Source of the DNA: CAJXQU01 sp965223825
GTDB taxonomy: Bacteria; Pseudomonadota; Gammaproteobacteria; CAJXQU01
Direction: 5' to 3'
Assembly (NCBI GenBank): GCA_965223825.1
Contig: OZ245018.1
Span: forward strand, 3,224,001-3,288,000
Length of the DNA: 64,000 nt
The position numbers were made by a program, and so were the translations under genes. Of this stretch, positions 37,401-46,778 are shown one piece after another. The notes under the pieces were generated by a model, which saw nothing but the letters and a program-made list of their open reading frames with translations, did not search any database and was not told where the DNA came from. Numbering within the stretch: the stretch's first letter is position 1; each line of letters opens with the position of its first letter.

Positions 37401-37616
37401 ATTACGACGTTTGCCGGACTTGCACCATTAATCTGGGAACAAAGCACCCAAGCACAATTTTTAATTCCGATGGCGGTCTCACTCGGCTTTGGTATTTTGT
37501 ATGCGACGTTATTATCCTTAGTTCTTGTACCGGCGGGTTATGTCATTTTACATGATATTAAACAGCTTTTAGGTTTAAAAGATGACGTTCAAAAAAGATC
37601 TACCACACCCATTTGA
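34458..37616 (+). CDS. RND efflux permease
   Basis: At 1,052 residues it has the AcrB-superfamily layout: a first helix, a large periplasmic loop, eleven further helices in two groups. TM4 has the proton-relay pair in LGIVVDDAIITGEN, and the second half repeats the pattern (GVVVNDSLVLVDWINRRR). Resemblance to the FEFESDYVNI-type N-terminus places it among permeases distinct from AcrB itself; the substrate is unknown. Its ATG follows the adaptor stop without a gap, and a terminator lies 30 bases past its end. Confidence 0.93.
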   Translation: MHAMINWFARNQVAANLLMMIILALGTWTTATRIPLEVFPEFESDYVNITLAYRGATPAEVEEAVVIRVEEAIADLEGIDKITSTAFEGVGRISISIEPGNKPRDMLDDIKSRVDAIIGFPTDVEKPIYTVQNFTREVISVALSADLPERELRLLGEQIRDDISALPDVSLVDLRGVRAYEMAIEISENTLDRYGLTFDDVVQAVQRSSLDQPAGSIKTDGGEILLRTKGQAYTGEDFSQISLLNSVNGTRVTLGDIATIRDGFEEDAKDTLFNGDPAVMIEVFRTGQQNAIDVAAAVRDYIVEKNTQLPQGIELYYWRDRSQVVKQRLQTLLKSAWQGGLLVLLCLTLFLRLSVAMWVCLGIPISFMGALALMPELGTTLNLISLFAFILVLGIVVDDAIITGENIYSHLKRGGKGIDAAVAGAQEVSVPVTFGLLTTVAAFSPLLMVGGDRGPLFSQIPLVVIPVLLFSWIESKLILPAHLSHITIKPANETGWLTRVQERIADSLEQVMSFCYRPFLGIALRYRYLTMAIFIAVSFVIISFVISGRYGYTFFPRVQSEVVRATLTMQTGTSEQITRQHVERMQEIAQSLQQKYTDTTGESVIRNIMTSIGWSNSRFFGSGGPTGGSPELGQISLELLPPDQRGISISTYDLVNEWRETLGPIPGAKDLNFRAELGRAGSPIDVQLTGSDFDTLQRVINEVRSRLSEYPGVFDIQDSLENGKPEIELKIKPEAELLGLSAADLGRQVRQAFFGAEAQRIQRNRDDVRVMIKYPQAQRESIGSLDKMRIRTADGAEVPIGNVTDIELGTGFATITRVDRQRAVNVTADIDKERVDVNAIATELNQLLNDIRQRHPGIRYTLEGEQREQKESFGSLFYGMLFVLFCIYSLLAIPLRSYAQPIVVMLVIPFSVIGAILGHMLIGMNLSVMSIMGMLALAGVVVNDSLVLVDWINRRRVEGVPVLEAVRTAGAARFRPILLTSITTFAGLAPLIWEQSTQAQFLIPMAVSLGFGILYATLLSLVLVPAGYVILHDIKQLLGLKDDVQKRSTTPI

Positions 37617-37646
37617 ACCCAATTTACATGTTTATTTCAAATAAAA

Positions 37647-37671
37647 AAAAGCCACTCAATGAGTGGCTTTT
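37647..37671 (+). terminator. Intrinsic terminator of the RND operon
   Basis: AAAAGCCACTC pairs with GAGTGGCTTTT around a 3-base loop (arms 37647-37657 and 37661-37671). The A- and T-tracts flanking the stem make it usable from both directions. Confidence 0.9.
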
Positions 37672-37736
37672 GACTGTCTAGAAAATTAAATTAAAACGTA
37701 AAATAACTAATTATTCTAGTGAACGTTTCGAATTAT

Positions 37737-38312
37737 TTATTTTCGAATACCTTCAACTGAAAGTTCTAAAAAGACTTCTTGTGACTTAGGACCTAACATC
37801 ATAATATCCATACCATAGTCACTTGGTTTAAAACTTGTTGTCCCATAAAAACCACGTCGGTAACCGCCCCAAGGATCATCACCAGCACCCACTTGCACGA
37901 CATCAATACTGATCGGGTTGGTGACACCATGAAAAGTAAAATCACCTTTCATAACACCTTTGCCATCACCTAAATCTTCGTACGAAGTTGAAACAAATTT
38001 CGCATCAGGAAATTCATCCGTTTGCATGAATTTTTCACCGCGCAAATGTTTGTCACGTTCGGCGTGATTACTATCAATACTGGTCACATCGATAGCCACA
38101 TTGATTGATGCACTTGCTGGATCTTGTTCGTCATAGCTGAATTCGCCAGAAAAATCATTAAAGCGACCGTATAGCCAACTAAAACCTAAATGCTGAATTT
38201 TAAATTGAATAAAAGCGTGTGCCTTTTCTGTGTCAATCACATACTCTTCAGCATTCGCTAATGGTGTCCAAAGTAGCGCTGATAAAACCGCACTGGCTAT
38301 AATGTTTTTCAT
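37737..38312 (-). CDS. YceI family periplasmic protein
   Basis: A signal peptide (ending ANA) precedes a lipocalin-like YceI domain: YVIDTEKAHAFIQFKIQHLG, FNDFSGEFSYDEQDP, DITSID-type NVAIDVTSIDSNHAERDKHL, TFHGVTNPISIDV. The family binds long isoprenoids, such as polyprenols, in the periplasm. It lies 45 bases downstream of a cytochrome b561 gene on the same strand, a common pairing. Confidence 0.93.
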   Translation of the reverse strand: MKNIIASAVLSALLWTPLANAEEYVIDTEKAHAFIQFKIQHLGFSWLYGRFNDFSGEFSYDEQDPASASINVAIDVTSIDSNHAERDKHLRGEKFMQTDEFPDAKFVSTSYEDLGDGKGVMKGDFTFHGVTNPISIDVVQVGAGDDPWGGYRRGFYGTTSFKPSDYGMDIMMLGPKSQEVFLELSVEGIRK

Positions 38313-38357
38313 ATTTTTTCTCCCAAGAAGAATTAATTTCGATTAAATAATAATGGC

Positions 38358-38903
38358 TTAACGTCCAAGCATACGGCGCAAAGTATTATCGCGATCAATC
38401 ACATGATGCTTGACTGCCGCCAGTGCATGAATGATCACGATGCCGATTAAACCGCATGCTAGATAAAAATGAATTTCCCCGGCCAAATCCTCGAGGTTAT
38501 CAACCCCAGAGAAAAACGAGGGAATAGTGAAAAGTCCAAACACATCGACCGGATCTCCTTTCGCTGTGACGATCAGATACCCAGAAATACAGATAACTAA
38601 AATCAATAAATTCATACTGTGATGCGCCGCTTTGGCCGAGATCACTTCCCAACGTTTATGCGTCGTGAGTGATGCCGGTGATGGGCTGATCAGTTTCCAG
38701 ATAAATCTTAAAACAAGTAATGCAAATACGACGATGCCGAATCCTTTATGCCACCACGGTGCTCGTTGATACCAAGCATCATAGTAGTCTAGCTCGACCA
38801 TCCATAAGCCTACGGCGAATAAACCGATCGTCATGATCGCAATACTCCAGTGCAGTAACACTGCCATAAAACCATAGGTACTTTTTGAATTTGTTATCTG
38901 CAT
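38358..38903 (-). CDS. Cytochrome b561
   Basis: The protein of 181 residues has four transmembrane helices and the paired haem-ligand histidines of the bacterial b561 family (LLHWSIAIMT near residue 17-19, WWHKGFGIVV, HHSMNLLILVI, EIHFYLACGLIGIVIIHALA). It would carry electrons between the quinone pool and a periplasmic partner. Co-location with yceI is usual. No other redox partner is adjacent. Confidence 0.93.
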   Translation of the reverse strand: MQITNSKSTYGFMAVLLHWSIAIMTIGLFAVGLWMVELDYYDAWYQRAPWWHKGFGIVVFALLVLRFIWKLISPSPASLTTHKRWEVISAKAAHHSMNLLILVICISGYLIVTAKGDPVDVFGLFTIPSFFSGVDNLEDLAGEIHFYLACGLIGIVIIHALAAVKHHVIDRDNTLRRMLGR

Positions 38904-39026
38904 GAATTGTCCTCGTAGAAGATAGGACTTACAAAAGACAAATTATATCCCTTGGGGAATTAATAGAGAGTTAAGTCAATTTTTACAATTCGAGCACATT
39001 GACTAATAAGCTGATTGGGTAGGAAA

Positions 39027-41066
39027 CTAACCCGCTGTTTTGCTCTGCGGCTCCGGTTCCCATAACGATTTTAACAGTGACACGAATGACGGATACAACA
39101 AGGTATTCGCATAACCACTTAAATGATCGCCATCAAAAAAAAGCGGTTGCTCGCCCTTAAATGCCGAGCAAGGATCTCCCGGACAAAGTATTTCGAAATT
39201 ATCCCACACAATCAATTTCGGGAATTGTTCCTGAAGTATTCGCGTTGAATTCAATACATTCTGACGATAATTTTGCATTTCCTCACGCGGCATCGTCAAG
39301 CCACCCTGACAGATCGGATTGTTCTTATTAAACCAATCCGAGCAGCGAAACGGGGGAGATTTAAACACCGGTTTGGGTGCATCCATGATGATATCGAGCG
39401 AGAGATCTGACAGCGTTTGTAGAATCGGCTTTGCCTCATCAATGGCTAATGTAAGCAACTTGCCAGCAAATTTTGAATTCAGTCGATCGTTGATGTGCGC
39501 TTCTGAAAATGATTTCCACTGATCACCCAAACGCACCATTCTGAGCGATGCAAGAAAAACCACATCACCCGGTTTTGATAATGTTTTGATCTTTGCTAAA
39601 GATTGCTGAATATAATCCAAACAGACTTTATTCATAGGTCGGACCAAACCAACAACAGAACAACCCGGATGGATAAACTGATGCACTTGCACGCCGTAAT
39701 CGCGTTTAAGTTTGGCCTGCATGTAACTATACGCACCCGCATGTGAATCACCCATGATAAACAATTGACGACCTGACCAGTTTTCTTCGATCGTACTATC
39801 TACTTTGTCCTGCAAAATATTTGACTGAAGCGGATGCCACGCATAGTGATCTTTCGTCACGCTTAGGCTGATTTTTGATTGCATATCAAACAAACTTTTT
39901 GCCGCCAAGGCGCTGACGATAATTACGGCAACGCCAGCCAGCACCATTTGGCGATCACTGTGTTTTTTAACGCCTTTGTAACGCCGCACAGGTTGCTCAA
40001 CAAAATGGTAAGACAAGATACTTAACACCACGGCGATACCGACGGCCAGAATATATTGCATGGTTGTTTGCATACCGATAGTCCAACGGAACAATACAAA
40101 AACAGACCAATGCCATAGATATAGTGAATAGGAAATTTTTCCGATGTAAACCATCAGCGGGTTTTCTAGCAACCAACGACTTCCAATACGTTGTGGTTGA
40201 TTTGTCACCAAACCATGAATGCAAAACACGGCACCAAGCACCGGCAAAACCGCCCACGGAAATGGAAATGCGTTTGCATCTACCAGCCAGAAAGCACCCG
40301 TCATGATGATCAAACCGAGTACGATAAAAAACTCATTCACCCAGTTTTTATCGAGAAAATGTGACGATTTGTGGTGCAAAATAAACAGCAATGCACCGCT
40401 GGCTAATTCCCAAAAGCGGCTCGGCAATAAATAAAACGCCTGATCGGGTTTGGCCGTTGTCAGATAAGCGGCGAGGGCAAACGAAACCACGACCGAAAAG
40501 CCGATGAATACAACCGGCACAAAGCGCGTCCAGTTTTTACGCGTTCGCCACGCCAACCAAAAAAACAACAGTAACGGAAAAATTAAATAAAACTGCTCTT
40601 CAACCGCCAATGACCACGTGTGCGTGAAAACATTAAATTCCGCGCGCGGTGCAAAGTAACCATCATTTAACAAAATAAGTGCAAAGTTACTTAGACCAAA
40701 AAATGCGAAAACGCCGGTTAACTCGGTTGTCTTGCTAAGCCAAGAAGTCGGGATAAATAAGGATTTGAAAACCGCAACCACCAGCAGGCAAACGATCAGT
40801 GCGGGATAAATTCGCAGTATTCGCCTTTTATAAAACCCCAACGTGAACGGCAGCAGGCGCGTGTACTGCGTGCGGGCAAGCGAGGCGCTCACCACATATC
40901 CGGAAATCACGAAAAAGATATCGACACCGATAAAACCACCGGGAATCCATGCGGCTTCCATATGAAAAATAACAACAGCCAGCACCGCAAGCGCACGAAG
41001 TCCGTCTATACCCGGGATGTAATTAGATGAATTTCCCGGTGTTGGGTACTGATCAGTTCTATCCAT
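39027..41066 (-). CDS. O-antigen/exopolysaccharide acyltransferase with SGNH domain (OafA type)
   Basis: The first 370 residues form the ten-or-more-helix acyltransferase_3 domain (YIPGIDGLRALAVLAVVIFH, WIPGGFIGVDIFFVISGYVV, FTHTWSLAVEEQFYLIFPLL). The C-terminal periplasmic part is an SGNH hydrolase-like domain, with FIMGDSHAGAYSYM for the Gly-Asp-Ser block and FFDGDHLSGYA for the catalytic Asp-His. Together they are expected to transfer acetyl groups to a surface glycan. It is single, and a second acyltransferase of the same superfamily lies at 42442. Confidence 0.9.
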   Translation of the reverse strand: MDRTDQYPTPGNSSNYIPGIDGLRALAVLAVVIFHMEAAWIPGGFIGVDIFFVISGYVVSASLARTQYTRLLPFTLGFYKRRILRIYPALIVCLLVVAVFKSLFIPTSWLSKTTELTGVFAFFGLSNFALILLNDGYFAPRAEFNVFTHTWSLAVEEQFYLIFPLLLFFWLAWRTRKNWTRFVPVVFIGFSVVVSFALAAYLTTAKPDQAFYLLPSRFWELASGALLFILHHKSSHFLDKNWVNEFFIVLGLIIMTGAFWLVDANAFPFPWAVLPVLGAVFCIHGLVTNQPQRIGSRWLLENPLMVYIGKISYSLYLWHWSVFVLFRWTIGMQTTMQYILAVGIAVVLSILSYHFVEQPVRRYKGVKKHSDRQMVLAGVAVIIVSALAAKSLFDMQSKISLSVTKDHYAWHPLQSNILQDKVDSTIEENWSGRQLFIMGDSHAGAYSYMQAKLKRDYGVQVHQFIHPGCSVVGLVRPMNKVCLDYIQQSLAKIKTLSKPGDVVFLASLRMVRLGDQWKSFSEAHINDRLNSKFAGKLLTLAIDEAKPILQTLSDLSLDIIMDAPKPVFKSPPFRCSDWFNKNNPICQGGLTMPREEMQNYRQNVLNSTRILQEQFPKLIVWDNFEILCPGDPCSAFKGEQPLFFDGDHLSGYANTLLYPSFVSLLKSLWEPEPQSKTAG

Positions 41067-41450
41067 GTATGCTCTTTCTATAATTAGGTTTGCCTCCTCA
41101 CCCGCTTTGCTTCGAAATGACGAGCAGTAAACCGTGGTAATTCAGCAAATTACACTTGCTAGTTCAATTTAATAGATTCTGTTGACACGCCAGCGTAGTG
41201 ATATAAACAAATTTTGCGTCTATGTTAACTCAGCAGATAACGATCTACGAAGGAGTAACCTGCATTCATTAATTTTGTCTATACGTCGACATTTGCCGTG
41301 AAATACGCTGAAAAAGCAGAATGCGTTGATGTGATAGCGACCATTCACCCCATCTGCCAGAGATTCTCTCGAAACGGGTATTTATGCTATCTTCTTGTTT
41401 TTGAGATCCTGCATAATTAAATAACAATATCGGCACGTCAGGGGGATGAA
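41067..41450. other. Intergenic region, no gene recognised
   Basis: This 384-base divergent gap between the acyltransferase and ypfJ holds no convincing open frame in either direction. A TTGACA occurs near 41180 with TATAAA 14 bases later, too close for a normal promoter. A GGGGGATGAA ribosome binding site for the downstream gene ends just before its ATG. Nothing else stood out. Confidence 0.5.
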
Positions 41451-42287
41451 ATGCGCTGGAAAGGTAGACGAAGTAGTTCAAATGTCGAAGATCGACGTGG
41501 AAAACGTGTGTCACGTGGCGCTTCCATTGGCGGCGGTACGATCATCATGGCGCTATTGGCGATTTTTGTTTTCAAACAAGATCCGGCGGAAGTCTTGCAA
41601 GGACTTGGGCAGCAAAGCTCGCAAACCACCAACGCGCCGTACCAAGCCTCCGCACAAGAACAGGAAGTAGCGGAGTTTGTCAGTGTTGTATTAGCTGACA
41701 CAGAAGATACATGGGGCGCGATTTTCCAACAGGCGAACTCCCGTTACCCCGCTCCCAAATTAGTCCTCTATTCCGGCATGACCCCGACCGCATGCGGTAC
41801 TGGCCAGGCGGCATCTGGTCCATTTTATTGCCCGGGTGATCAGAAAGTCTATCTTGACTTAAGCTTCCTCAACGAACTACGTCGTATGGGGGCACAAGGA
41901 GATTTTGCCGTTGCCTACGTGATCGCGCACGAAGTTGGACACCACATCCAAACGATCACCGGTACATCGCAAAAAGTGCGTGAAATGCAAAGCCGCGCAT
42001 CAAAAGCACAATCCAACGCCATTCAAGTCGCGATGGAATTACAAGCCGATTGCTACGCAGGCATCTGGGCGCAACATACTGAGCAGCGTACACAATTCCT
42101 CGAACGAGGCGATGTACAAGAAGCTATGGATGCAGCTGCCGCCGTCGGTGACGACACGATCATGCGGAAAGCTGGGCGCACGCCACGCCGTGAAGCATTC
42201 ACGCATGGATCATCAAAAGAACGCATGGAGTGGTTCAATAAAGGGTTGCGCACGGGCGATATTAGCCAATGCGATACTGGGATTTAA
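41451..42287 (+). CDS. ypfJ: YpfJ-type neutral zinc metallopeptidase
   Basis: The protein of 278 residues matches the YpfJ/KPN_02809 family: basic N-terminus MRWKGRRSSSNVEDRRG, one transmembrane segment (about 24-42), a Pro/Gln-rich linker, then the peptidase domain with CGTGQAASGPFYCPGDQKVY and the zinc-binding H160-E161-VG-H164. The acidic third ligand is in the ELQADCYAGIWA segment. The catalytic domain is presumably periplasmic. Substrates are unknown. Confidence 0.93.
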   Translation: MRWKGRRSSSNVEDRRGKRVSRGASIGGGTIIMALLAIFVFKQDPAEVLQGLGQQSSQTTNAPYQASAQEQEVAEFVSVVLADTEDTWGAIFQQANSRYPAPKLVLYSGMTPTACGTGQAASGPFYCPGDQKVYLDLSFLNELRRMGAQGDFAVAYVIAHEVGHHIQTITGTSQKVREMQSRASKAQSNAIQVAMELQADCYAGIWAQHTEQRTQFLERGDVQEAMDAAAAVGDDTIMRKAGRTPRREAFTHGSSKERMEWFNKGLRTGDISQCDTGI

Positions 42288-42441
42288 TACGATCAGTAAC
42301 GCATGCAGTAACGATTACGGTGTCTTGTGTATCAATAAACCAATTCAAACTGACGTGATGGTCGGTTCAAGCCAGCTCATCACGTTTTCATGAAAAACAA
42401 TCACTCCGTTAAGTGATTAAATAATAATTTTCAGGATATGC

Positions 42442-43593
42442 ATGCGTTTCAATAGCTCGCCATTGAGTCAATTCGATGGAAATCGAACGAATAATTTCAC
42501 TACGATCAGGATTCTGTTAGCTTGGTGCGTCCTCTACGGCCACAGCTTCTCGATCCATTACGACAAGAATGTCACCGTCCCTTTAAATTGGTTATTTAAA
42601 GGCTCCACTTGGATCGGCGCGGTTGCTGTGCATGGCTTTTTTGTTATCAGTGGTTTCTTAGTGGCGGCAAGCTTTATTAATCGAGGCTTACGCGATTATG
42701 TGATCTCACGCGCTCTGCGCATATTGCCAGCACTAACCGTTTGCGTCTTTTTGATTGTTTTTATCCTCGGGCCGATCTATACCTCCCTCGAACTATCGCA
42801 GTATTTTCAGACGGGCTTTACTTACACTTACCTTTGGAATGCGCTCGCTTGGCCCCAATTTCAAGGGAAACTACCAGGGGTTTTTCAAGATATTACGCAT
42901 GAGTTTGTAAACGGCTCACTGTGGACCATCAGCGGAGAAGTGCGCTGCTATGCTCTTTTAGCCATTTTGGGGACGATCGGCTTTTTTAAGAAACGCTGGG
43001 TAAGCAATGTTGGTCTCCTGCTGATCTTATTGATCGGTATCTACTCCTTTTCCGATCTTCCGCTAATCGGTATAAAAGAGCGTTGGGCAAGACCGTCACT
43101 CTACTTTTTGATTGGCGTGTTCTTTTACGTTAATCGCGACAAAATCCTGATCGATGCGCGTCTTGCTGTCTTGGCTGCCGTACTGCTTTATTTTTCATTT
43201 GGCCAACCTTGGTATACGTATCTCTTCCCGCTGCCGTTTTGTTACCTCGTTTTTTATGTCGCTTATGCCAGCCCGTTTTTGAATACAGATAAATATTTAG
43301 GTGATATATCCTATGGCCTGTATATCTATGCATGGCCCGTTCAGCAAATGGTGTGCAGTTACAACCTAGACTTTACCGCCGTACAAAATACCATTTACTC
43401 AACCATTTTTACGGTGATACTCGCCTATGCCTCATGGCACTGGATCGAAAAACCTGCATTAAATTTAAAATCTAAATTTATGGCGTACCGTTTGTCTGAT
43501 CTGCTGCCGAGCCACTTCACAGCCCATGAAAAACGTCTACCTAACTCAATCACGTCTTCGTTAAAAGCGGCGGTTCAAAAGGTGCGTCGATGA
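42442..43593 (+). CDS. Acyltransferase family membrane protein
   Basis: This protein of 383 residues has about ten transmembrane helices and the acyltransferase_3 features (ILLAWCVLYGHSFSIHY, GAVAVHGFFVISGFLVAASF, SLWTISGEVRCYALLAILG, LGDISYGLYIYAWPVQQM). It lacks the SGNH tail of the gene at 39027. It would modify a surface carbohydrate. The ATG at 42442 is preceded by a weak CAGGATATGC element. Confidence 0.87.
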   Translation: MRFNSSPLSQFDGNRTNNFTTIRILLAWCVLYGHSFSIHYDKNVTVPLNWLFKGSTWIGAVAVHGFFVISGFLVAASFINRGLRDYVISRALRILPALTVCVFLIVFILGPIYTSLELSQYFQTGFTYTYLWNALAWPQFQGKLPGVFQDITHEFVNGSLWTISGEVRCYALLAILGTIGFFKKRWVSNVGLLLILLIGIYSFSDLPLIGIKERWARPSLYFLIGVFFYVNRDKILIDARLAVLAAVLLYFSFGQPWYTYLFPLPFCYLVFYVAYASPFLNTDKYLGDISYGLYIYAWPVQQMVCSYNLDFTAVQNTIYSTIFTVILAYASWHWIEKPALNLKSKFMAYRLSDLLPSHFTAHEKRLPNSITSSLKAAVQKVRR

Positions 43594-43758
43594 TTATGAT
43601 CATTATTTTCTAACGCCACTTTCTTTCTAAACTTCCTGCTTAATATCACCTCAGAAAAATAACCCTACGGGTTACGTTGCTTTTGTCCATCAGTGGCGTA
43701 TAGTTTTTTGAATAATAATTAAAGCTACTAATACAACGATAAAGTAGGAGGTTATGGC

Positions 43759-45885
43759 ATGTCTGCACAGGTCAAGTCGGTCACTGCGTACGGTGGCTGC
43801 CCACATGATTGTCCCGATACGTGTTCTATGTTGTTCGAAGTTGAGGAAGGTAAACTCATCGGGGTAAAGGGCAATCCCGATCATCCCATGACGCGCGGCG
43901 GTCTCTGCGTCAAATTAAAAGATTACGAAAAGCGACACTATCATCCTGATCGCTTACTCCACCCAATGCGTCGTACCGGCCCAAAAGGCAGTGGCCAGTA
44001 TGAGCAGATCACATGGGATGATGCCTTAGACGAAATCACCTCCAAATGGAAAACGATTATCGATGAGCATGGCCCTGAGGCGATCTTGCCGGTTAGTTAT
44101 CTTGGTCATCAAGGCTTGGTTCATGGTTTAAATGGTGGTGATGCATTCTTCAATCGCATGGGCGCTACCGTTTGTGAACGTACTTTCTGCGGTGAAGGAT
44201 CGTGCACAGCATGGCTGCTCACAGTTGGTCCAACGGCCGGTGTTGATCCGGAAAGTTACATCCATTCAAAGTACATTGTGATCTGGGCGTGTAACTCTGT
44301 CAGCACGAATATCCATCACTGGCATATTGTCAAAGAAGCGCAGAAAAAAGGTGCGAAAGTAGTCGTGATCGACGCCTACAAATCGCGCACGGCAAAAGAA
44401 GCCGACTGGCATATTGCGCCAAAACCGTCCACTGATGGCGCACTCGCATTGGGTGTGATCAGCAGCATTATTGAACAAGGCCTAGTGGATCAGGATTACG
44501 TAGATAATTACACCGAAGGGTTTGAAGATCTGGCTGAGCTAGCAAAGGAACGTACAGCAGAATGGGCAGAAGAAATCACGGGTATTCCTGCGGCGGACAT
44601 TCGCAAGCTTGCAAAAGAATTAGCCACTGAACAACCTGCAGCGATCAGAATGGGCGTTGGGCTGGAACGTCATCATGGTGGTGGCCAAACTATCCGCGCG
44701 GTCACCAGCATTCCGGCACTCACAGGTGCATGGCGACATGTCGGCGGTGGTGTCACACAATTCCCAGTTTGGGAACACCCGTACAAATTCGACGTGATCT
44801 GCCGACCAGATTGGATCCCGGAAGGCACGCAAGTCGTGAATATTCTTCAACTCGGTCGCGCACTCACAGGCGAAACCGATCTGAAAACCCCGATCAAATC
44901 CTTAATGGTTTGGAACACAAACCCCGTCACGCAATCACCGGAAGCGGACAAAATAGTCAAAGGCCTCCTACGCGAAGATATTTTTCAAGTCTCAGCCGAG
45001 CATTTCATTTCTGATACGGCCTCGTATGCCGATATTATTCTGCCCGCGTCAATGGGTGCCGAGATGGAAGATATTATTCTGTCCTGGGGACATATGTATT
45101 TGACCTATAACACCAAATGCGTTGACTCACCGGGAGAAGCGATTCCGAACAATGAAATTTTTCGCCGCTTGGCCGAACGCATGGGCTACGACGAAGAGCG
45201 TCTCAAATGGTCAGATTCGGAATGCCTGGAAAACTTCATCGACTGGGACTCACCGGCTTGTGACGGTATTGATCTGGAATACCTGCGTCAGAATGGTTAC
45301 GCAAGAATTAACGTCGGTACAAAAGATGATCGCCGCCCCCATATGGAAGGTAATTTTCCAACCCCGACAGGTAAATGTCATTTCAAAGTGGAAGGCGCGA
45401 AAAACTTTGTTGCTCCCCCATTTAGACAAATGTACGAAGGCATGCAGCCCGGACAAGATATCGCCGAACTGCCTGACTATCTGCCACCGTACGAACGTCC
45501 GGAAACTAACCCAGAATTGGCCAAAAAATACCCGCTCAACATCATCACACCGAAGAGCCATGCCTTCCTTAATTCCTGTTACGGCAACATGGAAAAACAG
45601 CAAAGTGTACAGGGCGATCAATTCTTATTGATTAGCCACGCGGATGCTGAATCAAGAAGCGTGATCGACGGCGATAAAATCCGCGTATTTAATGATCGGG
45701 GTGCGTTTGAAGGCGTAGCAAAAGTCACCGACGACGTCAGTCCTGGTGTCGTTGTCGCCACCTTAGGTTACTGGCGCCAACTCAACAAAGGTACTGTCAA
45801 CGTCACCAGCTCAGCCGAACTGGTTGAAATGGGCAACGCCCCGACTTTCTTTGATAACCTGGTACAGGTGGAAGCGGTAAGTTAG
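43759..45885 (+). CDS. Molybdopterin oxidoreductase with [4Fe-4S] cluster
   Basis: The protein of 708 residues belongs to the DMSO reductase superfamily. It has an N-terminal [4Fe-4S] motif with C14, C18, C22 and C50 (GCPHDCPDTC, then GGLC), typical of the cytosolic prokaryotic subgroup without a Tat signal. The molybdopterin-binding domains follow (ITWDDALDEITSKW, TFCGEGSCTAWLL, ACNSVSTNIHHWH). The C-terminal dinucleotide-binding domain ends with WRQLNKGTVNVTSS. AGGAGG lies seven bases before the ATG. The substrate is unknown; neighbours give no partner subunit. Confidence 0.9.
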   Translation: MSAQVKSVTAYGGCPHDCPDTCSMLFEVEEGKLIGVKGNPDHPMTRGGLCVKLKDYEKRHYHPDRLLHPMRRTGPKGSGQYEQITWDDALDEITSKWKTIIDEHGPEAILPVSYLGHQGLVHGLNGGDAFFNRMGATVCERTFCGEGSCTAWLLTVGPTAGVDPESYIHSKYIVIWACNSVSTNIHHWHIVKEAQKKGAKVVVIDAYKSRTAKEADWHIAPKPSTDGALALGVISSIIEQGLVDQDYVDNYTEGFEDLAELAKERTAEWAEEITGIPAADIRKLAKELATEQPAAIRMGVGLERHHGGGQTIRAVTSIPALTGAWRHVGGGVTQFPVWEHPYKFDVICRPDWIPEGTQVVNILQLGRALTGETDLKTPIKSLMVWNTNPVTQSPEADKIVKGLLREDIFQVSAEHFISDTASYADIILPASMGAEMEDIILSWGHMYLTYNTKCVDSPGEAIPNNEIFRRLAERMGYDEERLKWSDSECLENFIDWDSPACDGIDLEYLRQNGYARINVGTKDDRRPHMEGNFPTPTGKCHFKVEGAKNFVAPPFRQMYEGMQPGQDIAELPDYLPPYERPETNPELAKKYPLNIITPKSHAFLNSCYGNMEKQQSVQGDQFLLISHADAESRSVIDGDKIRVFNDRGAFEGVAKVTDDVSPGVVVATLGYWRQLNKGTVNVTSSAELVEMGNAPTFFDNLVQVEAVS

Positions 45886-45901
45886 TTTCTTAAACACTGT
45901 G

Positions 45902-45943
45902 AAAAAAAGCCGCTGTGTTTGCAAAAACCCGCGGCTTTTTTTT
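45902..45943 (+). terminator. Intrinsic terminator after the molybdoenzyme gene
   Basis: AAAAAAAGCCGC pairs with GCGGCTTTTTTT (arms 45902-45913 and 45931-45942, loop of 17 bases), with a T-run immediately after. It begins 17 bases past the stop. Confidence 0.9.
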
Positions 45944-46081
45944 ACCCTATACTCAGGCGGTATGCTACTAAAACCGAAAACAACAATAATGCCTTCTATG
46001 ATTACTCAAACCGTTTCTAGAAATAGAGTCATCATCACTTCACTTTCGTTCCAAACACGGCGTAGTATTTTTTCATTTAAT

Positions 46082-46678
46082 ATGAATTTTTTCTTTCTGA
46101 TTTACCTTTTTTTAGTTTCTCAAGCCTCCCTGGCTCAAGAATTTGAAAAAGACATTGTCCTCGCTGCCATTGAACGAACCACAAAAAATGTAACATATGA
46201 TGGATCTTATTTTTCTATTCCATACCCAAATGGTGATGTTCCTCCCACCAAAGGAGTCTGCACTGATGTGATCATTCGGTCATACCGAAAAATAGGCATC
46301 GACCTTCAATTGTTAGTTCATGAAGATATGTCCAGATCATTTGAGGCTTATCCTTCAAAAAGAATTTGGGGCTTAACCACCACTGACAAGAATATCGATC
46401 ATCGACGTGTTCCTAATCTTCAGGTTTTCTTTTCAAGAAATGGCGAAGTTTTATCTACAGCTAAACAAGCAAACCAATACTTAGCCGGCGACATCGTCAC
46501 TTGGATGCTTCCCGGCAACCTTCCACATATTGGTATTGTTACGGACAAGCATTCAACGACAACAGGTAACCCATTAATTGTTCATAACATTGGGGCTGGT
46601 CCCAACCTCGAGGATATGTTGTTTTCATATAAAATTACGGGGCATTTTCGATATGTGCCCAAAACATATCTCGAATGA
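46082..46678 (+). CDS. DUF1287 domain protein, exported
   Basis: Taken from ATG 46082, the protein has a short signal peptide (MNFFFLIYLFLVSQASLAQ) and a DUF1287 domain: TYDGSYFSIPYPNGDVPPTK with the GVCTDVIIRSYRKIGIDL block containing the conserved Cys, then DHRRVPNLQVFF, AGDIVTWMLPGNLPHIGIV and LIVHNIGAGP. The domain resembles NlpC/P60-like cysteine hydrolases, with Cys and His in the expected order, so cell-wall or other amide hydrolysis is a reasonable guess. The longer frame back to 45899 runs into the terminator, so the upstream part is not coding. Confidence 0.85.
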   Translation: MNFFFLIYLFLVSQASLAQEFEKDIVLAAIERTTKNVTYDGSYFSIPYPNGDVPPTKGVCTDVIIRSYRKIGIDLQLLVHEDMSRSFEAYPSKRIWGLTTTDKNIDHRRVPNLQVFFSRNGEVLSTAKQANQYLAGDIVTWMLPGNLPHIGIVTDKHSTTTGNPLIVHNIGAGPNLEDMLFSYKITGHFRYVPKTYLE

Positions 46679-46778
46679 AACAATCTAGACTCACACACCC
46701 CTTCACCATAAACTAATAATACTAGCCTAAGCCTACCAAAGTTATTTATAAATACGTTATAAACACTGAGTTTTTCCT

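Noticed and set aside
41180..41205. TTGACA with TATAAA as a promoter upstream of ypfJ
   Set aside because: The spacing of 14 bases is too short and it lies about 260 bases from the gene.
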